From Fasciola hepatica (taxonomy: Eukaryota > Platyhelminthes > Trematoda > Plagiorchiida > Fasciolidae), in the NCBI GenBank assembly GCA_948099385.1, contig CANUEZ040000179.1, positions 12,798,501 through 12,862,500 of the forward strand: DNA of 64,000 nt, written 5' to 3'. Positions 49,106-59,360 of this stretch are shown one piece after another. The translations under genes and the position numbers were made by a program. Positions within the stretch are counted from its first letter, which is position 1. The number at the start of each line of letters is the position of its first letter. The notes under the pieces were generated by a model that searched no databases, was not told the origin of the DNA, and saw only the letters and a program-made list of their open reading frames with translations.

Positions 49106-49150
49106 GCACTGTACAGCTGTTTCATCCTTGTTGGGAATCATCAGCAGTGC
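49106..49150 (-). ncRNA. Type I hammerhead ribozyme, best preserved copy
   Basis: On the minus strand: stem I GCACTG, CTGATGA (49138-49144), stem II TTCC/GGAT with loop CAACAA, GAAA (49120-49123), stem III of two pairs (A-U, C-G) with loop AGCU, then A (49112) just before the predicted cut, then stem I CAGTGC. All six stem I pairs are Watson-Crick and every core base is present. The base of stem II is U-U where most hammerheads have G-C, which may weaken catalysis. In related systems such ribozymes cut multimeric transcripts into units. Confidence 0.88.
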
Positions 49151-49160
49151 ACATCCACCG

Positions 49161-49236
49161 AGCCCCCACGGGGACTCGAACCCGGGGTGAACGATTGTGA
49201 ATCGAACACCTTAACCGCAAGGCTATCCGGGCTGGC
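49161..49236 (-). promoter_or_regulatory. tRNA(Val)-like Pol III promoter of the ribozyme element
   Basis: On the minus strand: GGATAGCCTTGCGGTTAAGG as the A-box side, CGATTCACAATCG as an anticodon-like arm with CAC, and B box GGGTTCGAGTCC. It matches the 31.9-kb core at most positions, and its anticodon stem keeps pairing through a compensated change (CGG/CCG against CGA/TCG). Confidence 0.78.
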
Positions 49237-49325
49237 TCTCGACGGTTTGGTGAACATCTACACTACATGATGTAGCACCCTTCCGTCACTGGCTTTTGAA
49301 CGGTAACAACGGTAACAACAACAAC

Positions 49326-49464
49326 AATCTAATCTCCTACTACTCGATTGCAAATAGTAACCCAGCTCTGTAGATTGTTCATAACGGAATGCCTTCGTTG
49401 TACTTAGGCCCCTACAGAGAAATCATCGATCATAGGAGTCGATCGCTGTGTGGGAAGCGGGTTG

Positions 49465-49466
<2 letters not shown>
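49326..49466 (+). mobile_element. Ribozyme element, 5' half, inverted
   Basis: AATCTAATCTCCTACTACTC through CTCTGTAGATTGTTCATAAC, ACTTAGGCCCCTACAGAG and GAAGCGGGTTGTT is the element's 5' half. In the 31.7-kb copy it is on the same strand as the tRNA-like core; here it is on the opposite strand. The GTAACAACGGTAACAACAAC run at 49300-49325 marks the junction. Confidence 0.8.
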
Positions 49467-49508
<42 letters not shown>

Positions 49509-49564
49509 TTTAAAGGAATCCACCAGAAATATGTCCGTACCAAGAGATTTCGAGTAGGTCCTGC

Positions 49565-49625
49565 CGCTTGATGAATCATATTATATACAAATCTAATCTC
49601 CTACTACTCAATTGCATATATATAT
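49565..49625 (+). mobile_element. Ribozyme element end-to-start junction
   Basis: CGCTTGATGAATCATATTATA (element 3' end) runs directly into TACAAATCTAATCTCCTACT (element 5' start) on the plus strand, then into a short AT tract. The same junction occurs at 9721-9765. Confidence 0.7.
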
Positions 49626-50240
49626 ACCTTGAGTCTCCGGCTGAAGCGAGGTGTGGCGACTAGTTCAACTTTGCATCAACTTCAGTATTTTTCAGTTCCC
49701 TTATCTCTTTACTTCAAACATTTCGTCCCCTTCTTACCAGAAAACAAGAACGGAAAAAATATTCATCCAGCGAAATTCAAGTTATTGATTGCGCACGTTA
49801 TATATTTCAGGTTATACATGATACGGTACGTGTAATACACATTTACAAAATGAGGAAAGTGTTTATCTCAGATGAGTCAGTTATTCCCGGGAGGACTGCT
49901 TGGCTAGTGCTAAGGAAGGCGAAATTTCATGTTTCAGACCCACTGTGCAACGAAGAAAATTTCCTCAACAAACTTTCTTTTGGCCGGTGGTTATTCGGAA
50001 CCGTTCACCGAGCTTCACAATAAGCCACTACTTAAAGTGGGCCTTATTTTAAAGGCTTGAGAAAAGCGATTCATTTGTTCCATTTAGGGATGACTACATT
50101 TATAATCCCTTGTTATAATTTAAGCTCCGCTCTGAACGAAACTAAATGGCGGAAAAATTAGGCATGGTACAGACCACTAGAGGTAGAACATATAATGATA
50201 ACTCTGGCAGTCAAATTGCTCTCATTGCCTCACGTGTTCT

Positions 50241-50492
50241 CTACGAGTTCTTTTTGCAGTTGCGGTCACAAGTACACAGAATGATACTTGACTCAAAGGG
50301 CGAATGAAAACAACTCCATATTGGTTTTGTGCCCAATGACTCGATGTGACTGAAAAACACAAGTTCCCTAAAGAAATTTAGTGTCGGATATCGCGAGGCC
50401 TCTGCTTTTAGTAAAGCATCGAGTTGACCTGACTCACTAACACAAGGTGTGATTGTGCAATCGGAATGCAAAACTGCCAGCTTTTAGAGAAG
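50241..50492 (-). CDS. Unrecognised Cys-containing frame
   Basis: The minus-strand frame is open for about 80 codons after a possible acceptor (AAAGCTGGCAG), with cysteines in SDCTITPCVSESGQL and IILCTCDRNCKKNS, ending TAG. No family recognised, no clear donor. It could be a terminal exon. Confidence 0.2.
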
Positions 50493-50499
50493 TTGTGTT

Positions 50500-52020
50500 G
50501 ATCAAGAAAGAAAATCGGCCCCTTTGCACAATAAAACTATTGCTTTAAAAGGTCTCCTGTGCCTAAAGCAAACTAACAGTCCTCACAAGAATTGCGAACA
50601 CGTTTGTGCTAAACGTTTTCTTCATATTTTTACTGTGATGCGTCATGCTTAAATTGATATAGTTTACGTAAGCGATCGACAAAAGTGAACGAAATGCTGG
50701 CATCTCGCAATGTTTTTTCCCGTTCGCATTTTCTGTCTACTTACTTATTTTTAGTGGTTGGAAGAATAATACGTTAAAATTGAACATTTGTGTGTAGGTG
50801 GACAGATGAATCCACAGATGCTGGAAACGTTGCGCACCGGTACTTCTTCCATTTTTTTCTCTTCTAGACATGAACAGTCTACTTTGCAGCACACGAATGT
50901 GCAATATGGCTGATTGGCATGTTTACGGCATTGTCCAGGTGAACTGCAAATGAGGTGAAATAAATTGGGGATGATGCACTACACGGTAGGAAATCTTGTG
51001 TCGAAGACAAACGAGAACTCGTCCGGATGGAATGTTCGTTGTTGTGTGAAATAAGCAAAGTTAATATGGGGTGGAATGTGGGTGATATACCAGGTAAGAA
51101 ATTACTGCTAAATACAGGTGCCTACAGGCTGCACTGATTGAGTTCCCTGACAGTTTACTTATTATATCAGTCCCGTGGGTTTTCGGTGACCTTCTAATAA
51201 AAAATGGTCAACTGGGACTATAGGTCAAACTATATTGCAAATTTATCTTTAAAGCACATAGATCTCGAAGATGTATTTACGTACTCTGCCCCGATACACC
51301 CAAATCTATTAAACTCCAAAGTTGTCTTATGAAATATTACACGCGGTAACCGAAACCTCGGTTAGTTACAAGCTGCAGCGATAACGTTATGTTTCTGACT
51401 GAAAAACACTAACGTCAGGATTAATATGACACACCTTGTTTTGGTGCAGTTCGAGGCTCATTCAGTTCCTAAGTGATCTAATTTGATTTCTACGGGGTTA
51501 CCTTGCACTTGGCCAGTCTATTTCTTCTAGTTTTAAAATGTACTTAACTCGAACACTCACGGAGGTACGCAGGCTTTATGCTCGATCTCTGAGGTATCAC
51601 CGCCGAAATCCAGTGGGTTCATGGGGCTCTTAGGCTGATAGGCCCGTTAGTCTTTGTAAACATTCGAGAGTTATACCGTATCACAAGAAAGATAACATAC
51701 GCACTTGCTATCTAAGAATATCTCAAGTCTCACGTATGTTGTTTACGATCATTTATGAGATAGATCAGAAAGGTGATCTTGTGCACTGTCACCTCAAGTC
51801 TTTCGCTCGTCTGACCATATCCTTTTCCGTGAGTCAAATTTCTGCCTCCACTAGAATACCTCATTTCCTTCAGTAAATGTGCAAATCAGTCACACACTTT
51901 TGATCATGGCTTCTTAATCTTTTATTCACGGGTTTAAAATTACGTAAGTTCAAATGAAATCCCCATGATTTATCAGTACGCACTCTCGCACAAGTGCATT
52001 GAAAGGGGTACGCCCCATAG
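50500..52020. other. No feature seen
   Basis: Short frames only; no tRNA-like box or tandem repeat. Confidence 0.4.
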
Positions 52021-52022
52021 CC

Positions 52023-52235
52023 TCAAAGGTCCACTGCACTATTCGAGATAGCCAGCAACCTGACTCAGAGACTCGAAGCAATAAAGAATCACATACGGTC
52101 CTAGGAGACCAGACGGGCTTTTAAGCCGGGCAACTGTAGATTATACTGTAAGCCTCCAAAGTAACCGGCGGTAACGGGATTCAAACCCCTGATCTCCAAA
52201 GTTGCAATTCAACGCCTAATTCACTCGATGGCCCC
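52023..52235 (-). repeat. tRNA-derived SINE, family with GGAGGTC/GGAGATC arm, copy 1
   Basis: On the minus strand the tRNA-like core is GGGGCCATCGAGTGAATTAG, then GGAGATCAGGGGTTTGAATC (B box). The body aligns with 62063-62200: GGTCC...CGTATGTGATTCTTTATTGC, CGAGTCTCTGAGTC, and GCAGTGGACC/GCAGTTGATC at the far end. Confidence 0.75.
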
Positions 52236-52277
52236 ACCTGTCTTTCCTCTAATAGGATTGATTCCCTATTTTATATC

Positions 52278-52661
52278 ATGAAGATTGAACTTTTAAATTT
52301 CGTCGGTGTAACGAAAAGGTATTTTGGTTTATGCATCAGACTAACTTATGATCCACAATCATCCGGAACTATCACAGTCGATCGAGCAAAGAAAGTGCAT
52401 GACCCCACGAACGGACTGCATCATGCAGTTATAGAAATTCTCAATAGCGTCGATGAGTATATACACACTCTCAAACCTCGGGTATTAAAAAAACGATTTT
52501 GTGCTTTTCTATCAGCTCTTCAATCCGTTGGACAGCTGCCTCCTCATATAACCCACAATCCATTCTTCTTCCATTATCACCCCACTTTATGGACACCATT
52601 TTATCGTTACGAAACTTACGAATGGAGCATCAAGGGGGACTTTCTTGCATCTAATCTTTAA
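52278..52661 (+). CDS. Unrecognised 127-codon ORF
   Basis: The frame has no family I recognise. Its middle (KKVHDPTNGLHHAVIEILNS, then KPRVLKKRFCAFLSALQS) looks like a charged helical protein. It remains open upstream of the ATG, and TTTCCTCTAATAG at 52253 could serve as an acceptor. It lies just beyond the SINE at 52023-52235. There is no donor before the stop. Confidence 0.25.
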   Translation: MKIELLNFVGVTKRYFGLCIRLTYDPQSSGTITVDRAKKVHDPTNGLHHAVIEILNSVDEYIHTLKPRVLKKRFCAFLSALQSVGQLPPHITHNPFFFHYHPTLWTPFYRYETYEWSIKGDFLASNL

Positions 52662-52869
52662 TGTGCGCGTTTTACTTCAGTTCTTTCAACATCTTTACCC
52701 CTGCAATAAAAGTCATGAAATTGGAAGCATCAGTTATTTGCGGGTTCGTCTCTGATTTCTGCGAACCCACAATGGCTGCTTTAAAACACTTGGAAAATAT
52801 TGTACAACTTTACAGAACTGAGAAAAGAACGTTATTCACTAAAATTCTTTCCAAGTAGTATCATGCCTC

Positions 52870-54640
52870 TTCCATTGTAAATCCTTTTAGTTCGACGTGA
52901 AAGCAAATTTTCGTAAATTGTCCCCATTGTTGATCATTGCTTCTTCTTACTGCTTAGGATCTCACTTATTCCGAAGTGAATGAGGTTTTGTGGTTTTAAA
53001 GGCTTTTAATTTCACCTTATAACAATCCAGTCCAAGCAAATTCTTAAGAAAATTTTCTGGGAATAAAAATAAAAACTTAAAACTTCCTCGAAACTTTATT
53101 TTTGAGCGCAAAGTTAAAACAGTTAATGTATCCAACGAAGGAAGAGTGAAGCAGAATGTGACATAAGTATTAACTATTTAGACTGCCCAGAGAAATAAGT
53201 GACTTTTCTTATACTGGATGACTAGGCAAGCATTCCCGAAACCTCAAGCGATACAAATTTGAGAAAACCAGCAGCTAAGAACCTATTTCTCTCGAAATGC
53301 TTTTTTCTGTGCCTATGAAATTCGTAGCAACTTTCCTCTCGTGCAGGAAAACGCGCACTCAAGATTGATTACTGTAGTGAGTTTCAGTGTACTAAATTCG
53401 TGACTTGGTGATGTAGGTTCAGCTCATCTGATCCTGAGAGATCCTAATCGATAGTGAATCTCATTTACTATCGTCAGATATCCTCGAAGCTCTCGTTCAA
53501 ATACTACAGGAAAGTAAACCGTCGATAGTACTCAGATTTCGATCAAAAGTTTGATTTATCCTCCGAATTTCTACTCTTCTAATTGATTATTTCGGTACAA
53601 TCGAAGCTGAAAAGATTTTTTTAAAACATGCTTGAAGTTACTGCTGATATTCTTTGGGATTCCAAGCCCACGTACGCCTTCTTCTGTTATGCTTCCGCAA
53701 CACCTAAATATCCGTCTATGTCTTCTCCGTTGATAACATTATCGACTGCTCTTTCCTGCCCTAGTTTCATCATACCTCACAAGCTAACATTCCTCGTCAG
53801 TTGTCCTACTTCTTGCCGCCAATCTTCGACCACGAATAAATCGCTGGACCGTGAGAAACGAAGGCTCCTTCGTTGAGTGTCGGAGGGATTTTGGTCACTT
53901 CAATACTTCACACTTTCCTTCACACCCAGTTAAACTGTTGGGTCATGCAGAGTCCCACTTTAATTAGTGAAATCATTCTCAGCCAAGAGCGTAAATATAT
54001 TCTTCTCGTCGGCCAAATTTGTAAAAATCCTAACCACGTCATTGCAGACTACCCGGCAGCCCTTTCACCACTGCTGAAGAGTTGACTCACTTCATCTCCT
54101 CGGTGGACGCTATCACAAACGATTCTGTTCCCTAGGTCTCATACATGTGGCCTCGATTTTCCGGCTTCCTAATCATTCGCTCCAAGCGCAGATAGCCTAC
54201 ATGGTGTCAGTACTAAGCTGTCGCGCAGTTATCTTTGGAAATCCATTCTATCTGACCATTTCGGAATGATGAAGCATCGTTATCCTTTGTTCCCCGTCAA
54301 GATTTTATCTTTCCATCAGTTGTCAGGCCTTCAAATGCAGAATCATAAAATTTATGTTTCACTGTTTAAAGTGACTTTTTCTCGACAATTTCCTCTTTTC
54401 CTCCACGATAAATGAGTTTACTTATCCAGCGCTCTCGGAAAAGCTTGGCTTGTTTCTTAGACAATACGGGGATCTATTTTGTCTCTTGTCACTATTTTCA
54501 TATTACGACTAAATAAAATTCCATTTGCACGGTTCACATCCAACCCGTTTAGGCTCCTCGTGCGAGTAACAAATTTTACGTAGTTAACAAAATGTGTTAA
54601 ATGAGAAGATAAAACGTCAGTAACGAAATGTTTTTTGGCT
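52870..54640. other. No supported gene
   Basis: Frames at 53628-53876 and 53873-54085 are Ser/Thr/Pro-rich and overlap at their ends; I could not tie them to a retroelement. Nothing else was seen. Confidence 0.3.
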
Positions 54641-54769
54641 TTTGTTCAGTCGTGTATTGTCCCCAAGGTAGGGGAGTGGCTGACGAAGATACTCCAACAA
54701 AAAAGCGCAAGAACAGTTGCTTTGTTTCATCAGAGTAGTCGTTTTGCCATATTGGATGCACAGTTGTGT

Positions 54770-54872
54770 AGCTCGCGTCCGACCGGCAGTGCCACACTCG
54801 TTCAGCTAGTAAAACAAATACTCGGTGGGCGGAAGGTTGCCCGTTCGATTCAGCTACGCGGCAGGGACTTTT
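54770..54872 (+). repeat. tRNA-like SINE relic
   Basis: CGTTCAGCTAGTAAAACAAA...GGTGGGCGGAAGGTTGCCCG then TTCGATTCAGCTACGCGG resembles a tRNA-derived region with a B-box-like TTCGATTC. No second copy was found in the window. Confidence 0.3.
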
Positions 54873-56589
54873 GAATACAAAAATACGAGCGAGATTTCCA
54901 CTATCTATGAAACTCAGTCTCCCTGTGTTAGTAATGAATTTTGACAATAACTGGGAACGTTTCTATTGAAATGAATCTAGGAAAGGTTTGAAAGAGAATC
55001 TCTTATTTTTCCAAGAAACATGATTTTGTTTCTCCGAAAGACTTTTTCATCCTGTGACATGATTCACATAAATCACACTAATTCATTATTTGAAATTGAG
55101 CCATCCATAAAAGCACTCAGGTACCTTCTGAATAAACTTATTCTTATCAGAAATCATGAGATTAGTGTTATCGAACTTTGGGACAGAGTACAAGAACATC
55201 GGCCGCTGCCTTAAAGACATACCGGTTTCTTTCGCGGCAATGCCACAAAGTACTTCTTTGTTAATCAAAACACCGATAACAAACACGTCAAGTTTTTTCG
55301 TTAACTTCATTAAACCTCAGTAGTTGTATAACCAAAAGGAAATAAGCCGCACGGCCCAATCGGATCGATAAGCTGATCGATTCAACTGCTACAGACTTGA
55401 ACATGAAAAGTAGCAAATTGAACTTGTATGGATTAATTTATTGTGTGTCAGTGCCATTTTACAAATGTATTAGGCTTTGCTTTTGTTAGAATCAATGTCT
55501 GATCGACAGCAGACGACCTGTGACATGATATTAACTAAGAATGATAGCATTTACGTACATTGTTTGACTGTTTTTGTGTCTGTGCAACTCTCAGAGAGAA
55601 GGGACTCGGCCAGACCCTATCGACCTGGTTTAACGATTGGACTTCAGCGGACTTCTATTCTAGGTCATTGTGAACAGTTTTTGGGTTGTTCTGAGAAGTC
55701 TTATTATGATAAAGAGAATTAAAACATGATGGACTAATCTGTTTCAAGTGTAAAAATAGAAAGTTTGTTTCTACTTTCAAGTACTCATTTACTGTATATC
55801 AGAGTTTCGTACATTTTATGAAAAATTAAACGGTATGAAGTCGTAGTCATAAAGATGGAAAACCTGCTATTACCCAAATTAAAAAGGTCACAGCAAAAGT
55901 GGCTATATCTTGAGTTACATTTTGTGCACGTTGTCTACTCTATTTACTGCCAAATGTGAGACTATTTTGCATGCCGTATCGGCAAATCAAGGTCAACAAG
56001 TGGAACAAGTGCTGAGCCTGAACAGGTTAATATGGCTGGAAAACGTTTTCACCCGGGCCAAGGAATAAAACTTCTGGCCAGTTCGTTTGATACGGCATGA
56101 CATACGGCCTTCTTAGCTTGGGATCCACGATGTCCGTCTGTCGGGTGGTTGCAAATGGTAGGCGTTATGGTTTGAAGCTGCCGTCAATGAGGCCGTTTTT
56201 GTTCCAGTCCGCTTTTGTCATAGTGATTTCATTCAGTAGATCAAATAAGCTTCTGAAAATTGTATGGACTGATATGGATTTGAACAGTCTTCGTTTTGAA
56301 GGATCGATCTTTTCAACAGGGAGAATGCTTGGAGTATATTTACCTCGTAGAGTCTGAGATGACCTCTTGCCATACGATTTTCACCAGGTGTAGCCTAATC
56401 TCGAGGTTCGCCGCATTTGCTGGCCTGGAATACTAAACATTAAGTGAATCGATCTATCTTTGGATTTCCACGAACGACTGAAAGAGCTAGGCAAATTTAT
56501 GCACTGGTGCATGGAAGCCAATCGATAAGTTAATGTTCTCAAAGAGTTCAAGCCTACTCACAGTGTTCTGAAGTTACCGATTTGACAAA

Positions 56590-56725
56590 AAGCGGTGATA
56601 GTGTTTGACTTAATTTTGATGGCACTTCCTACGGAAAATTTGACGGCGCGGCAGTGGGTCGTCCGTTATGCCCAACATTAGCTGATGTATGACTGTATTT
56701 CTAAAGCAACCTTATACAGATGTGA
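56590..56725 (+). pseudogene. Penelope-like reverse transcriptase fragment
   Basis: One frame reads NFDGTSYGKFDGAAVGRPLC then PTLADV before a stop. This matches the Penelope RT block normally written F-x-G-x-Y-x-Q-x-D-G-A/V-A-M-G-S-P-L-G-P-x-L-A-D, just before the catalytic palm motif. Met is replaced by Val, Ser by Arg and Gly by Cys, and stops follow, so it is inactive. It precedes a CR1/Jockey relic and the larger Penelope copy at 59.4 kb; whether it belongs to the latter is unknown. Confidence 0.6.
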
Positions 56726-57309
56726 GGAAGAAGACACTCTTTCTCACTGTCCGAACACATTTCGAGAATAATCTACATCCGTTTGGTTCCATTTCTCTCA
56801 TACCCGTCTGTTTCTTATGAAGAAGAAACCAGCATCTGGATAAGTTGTTTTGAAACGACCGAATTGCGGGACTTTAGAAAACTCGACGTGGCGAACACAG
56901 ATCTGTGTCCTTTCGGTACTTCTCCTCAGGCCACTACACTACACACGAAACATTTTGGCGCTATTCAAAAATGTGATCTAGTATATTAACGCGAAAGCAT
57001 GTGTACTGTACTGCCCTGTGGAGAAGTACCGGAAAGACAGATCTTTGTTCGCCAAGTTACGTTTTCTGAATTTAGACTATGGAGATATTTCTCGAACTGA
57101 AATAGAGGGACAATCAAAGTTGACCGTAGCCGTCCGTCCACAGATAAATCCACGTGGAGCAATCAGTACCTGCGATCTCTGCACTCATGCCGCAAAAAAA
57201 TGGAGTAGTGAGAACTCACAAATGGGGAAGAGCTAATTGTTCAACCAATATCCTTCAGGTAGAAGAAAATAGGAAGAAGAAGAGGACACGAGCAAAAGGA
57301 AAGCTTTCC

Positions 57310-58098
57310 GCTCGCAAAACTGATCCCATTTTCTTTTATTTCATGTAAATATGCCAGCGATGTCGTTTTTAGATGTGAGCATCCTAGGCCATAGGTCAAG
57401 CCCATAATCCGAAGCAGACTAGGCGATATGGTTAACTGGTCCTCTTCCCGTTCTCTGAATTCGAATGCATCTAGATGCCACGGTGTGTCATTTACCTCTC
57501 ACCCAGGAAGTCAAATCAGAATAATATTGACGGGCTCCCTCTGTTTTCGGCACACAACGGAGACATTCCCGCATCGCATACAGTCACAGAACTCGGTGTC
57601 TTGCTTACCCATAATCTGTTGTGGTCTATGCACGTCAATGAGATGTTTTGCAAACTTAAAAGCTGCCGTTTTTCTCTCTCAGGCTACCTATACTCGCTGT
57701 ATCTCACAAAGGCTTTCCAAATTCGCAATGGCTTGCATTATTCCCTGGTAATCTTTCCTGGTTTGCTTAGAAAGGACTTTCATTTGATCATAAGATTCAT
57801 GAAATACGTCTCCAGATGCGGTGGCGTATCTGGAGTCACTCTGGTTGACACTATCATAAATAAACACTTTTACGCCTTTGATAGTTTCACCTCCGAAATT
57901 GTGTTTGATTCCCATCTTCCCCTGAACAGCGAACTCACAAAAACTGTATTAACATCCTCCGCAAGCTCAGAGTTCAACCTGCTGTTTACCTGCACTTCTA
58001 CACTACGTAATTCTGTTTCCCCGTATCTCACCCCTTTACTAGTCGATCGCAAGAAGGTTCTCACAGAACTAGGAAACAGGGTGGACTTCGAATACTAG
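57310..58098 (+). pseudogene. CR1/Jockey-type LINE reverse transcriptase C-terminal part
   Basis: The frame at about 57320 reads CKYASDVVF, a damaged YADD catalytic box (Asp to Ser), then a stop, then MVNWSSSRSLNSNASRC. A frameshift near 57475 moves to the next frame, which continues CVIYLSPRKSNQ, ELGVLLTHNLLWSMHVNEMF (the family's LGV-L-W-HV block) and a long C-terminal tail open to TAG at 58098. That order is the palm and thumb of non-LTR RTs; the tail is where CR1-type ORF2 ends. The N-terminal endonuclease and most RT blocks are missing, as in a 5'-truncated insertion. Confidence 0.75.
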
Positions 58099-58465
58099 AC
58101 TGTTTTGCCCTTTTCTGCTTCGTTATTATTGTGCATACAAGGCGTTGTTCTATCCACAGAAATTGTGCAAAATACTGAAAATCTGCACTTTTGTTTGCAT
58201 AAAGCAATTACTGACTTCCGTTGATGCTTGATGGTTATTCACCGGAATGCGTAGATGTCCACAAAGACCGAAGAGAGACCCGAAACAAAAAGAGCTGAAA
58301 GAAGTCTATCACTTTAGATTGGTCATCTAGAGTGACCACATACTCCATGTTGTTTGTCGCAAACTCAGTTCAGCTATATGCCACGCGTTTTCAGACGCAT
58401 GGGTTGTTGAGTTCGTCTGGACAAGTGTGAACACAGTTCACGGCTGAATTCTCCCTGTCGTTTAT

Positions 58466-58535
58466 TTTGTCTTTTCACCTTTATTGGCGGGGCCACCTAC
58501 ATCGGTAGAACGAACCGATCGAAATCCTAGTGGAT
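58466..58535 (+). pseudogene. Penelope GIY-YIG fragment, very short
   Basis: FCLFTFIGGATYIGRTNRS is readable before the frame decays. It is the same nuclease motif as at 18.8 and 59.9 kb, with only about 20 codons left. Confidence 0.6.
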
Positions 58536-58616
58536 TGATGTAACAGCTGACAAAACTGATGGGGGGAATCACATCCAGTAGTCATCATGACCGAAATCCA
58601 GGGTCATCAGCATTAC

Positions 58617-58624
58617 TACTACTG

Positions 58625-58672
<48 letters not shown>
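58617..58672. repeat. (TAC)n trinucleotide array
   Basis: About 18 TAC units with one TGC interruption. It lies at the tail side of the minus-strand SINE at 58680-58862, so it may have grown from that element's 3' tail. Confidence 0.93.
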
Positions 58673-58673
<1 letters not shown>

Positions 58674-58679
58674 ATACTC

Positions 58680-58862
58680 GTTCTCACTTCTTTTTTCTTA
58701 TTTCTATTCAACAAGGTACAACAATTCCGGAAAGGGGTTGCGACTAATGAAAGGCTGTCAAATAGGAAGGTGACCGGCGGTGGTGGGAATCGAACCCGGG
58801 TTGCTATTCTCCTCAGTCCACAATGATAACCGTCCCACCACTGCTGGCAGGTTGACCTAATT
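58680..58862 (-). repeat. tRNA-derived SINE with trinucleotide tail
   Basis: On the minus strand: GCAGTGGTGGGACGGTTATC as the A-box side, then B box GGGTTCGATTCC and CACCACCGCCGGTCACC. A body of about 90 bases leads to the AGT array. It is the only copy of this family in the window. Confidence 0.6.
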
Positions 58863-59009
58863 TCATTTTATGAACTGCTGTTTTGGAATCCAAAGTTGGA
58901 GCCGCAGGTGATCAAAAAACAATACTAATCCGACTCAGTAACCCCGTTCCTCGCGCCCAGAATCAACTGACACAACCTATTTGCTTATTTGAAGGACACA
59001 GTTTGTCAA

Positions 59010-59262
59010 ATAAGCTCGTTTTAAGTTATTCAAAATCATGCCGTTACATCACAATATATTACGATAAGTTAGAGCATGCAACCAGTTAGACAAGTAGGAA
59101 GTGATAAAAAATAATAGGGACAAAGAAAAGGGAGGGGGGGGGGTGGCGAGAAAACAGTGGTAAGCCATGATCAAATCAAGACCTGTTGTGTATTGTTCTT
59201 CTCGTGTTTTGTCAGTTTTCATCTAGTCTATGGCCTGTTGTAGGGGGGAGGAAGGGCCAGCG
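59010..59262. repeat. Left inverted repeat of Penelope-like element
   Basis: Its reverse complement matches 60189-60391 and 60630-60680 nearly base for base, including the poly-G run at 59133-59145 (poly-C on the right). Summed arm lengths agree closely (253 against 254 bases). The outer 40 bases are less well matched. Confidence 0.9.
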
Positions 59263-59360
59263 CAGCTTCAGAGCTAACGCAAGTAGATGACATTTTTTGT
59301 GTAATCAGTTCATGAAACTACATAAACCAACTACTAGACAGCTTTAACTCAGCTCACGCA

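Larger units (their letters stand above)
49056..49320 (-). mobile_element. Ribozyme element, 3' half (tRNA-like promoter and hammerhead)
   Basis: In element sense on the minus strand: GTTCAAAAGCCAGTGACGG, GGTGCTACATCATGTAG, tRNA-like core (49161-49236), hammerhead (49106-49150), then GTTGAGCGTTCAAGCTGCAT to the 3' end. It is closely similar to 9610-9711 and clearly related to 31745-32000. Its 5' half lies next to it, but on the opposite strand (49326-49466). Confidence 0.85.
48963..49548. repeat. Large palindrome with (AT)n inner arms
   Basis: The left arm 48963-49055 and right arm 49466-49548 are reverse complements. About 42 bases of unique sequence (ATCTCTTGGTACGGACATAT and onward to CCTTTAAAGAATAT) are followed by AT arrays of roughly 50 and 40 bases. 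They enclose both halves of a ribozyme element (49056-49465). The arms could pair as a cruciform or RNA hairpin, and the AT arrays may vary in length. Confidence 0.9.

Noticed and set aside
54597..54947. 116-codon minus-strand ORF
   Set aside because: It runs antisense through a tRNA-like SINE relic and shows no family likeness.
57688..57915. Minus-strand frames opposite the CR1/Jockey RT (also 57870-58064) and opposite the Penelope endonuclease (59791-60006)
   Set aside because: They are antisense shadows of recognised retroelement coding sequence.
58559..58826. Poly-Leu and poly-Tyr frames
   Set aside because: They are translations of the TAC array and the adjacent SINE.
59132..59146. Poly-G run considered as a G-quadruplex regulatory site
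   Set aside because: It is simply part of the Penelope inverted repeat and is matched by a poly-C run at 60308-60322.
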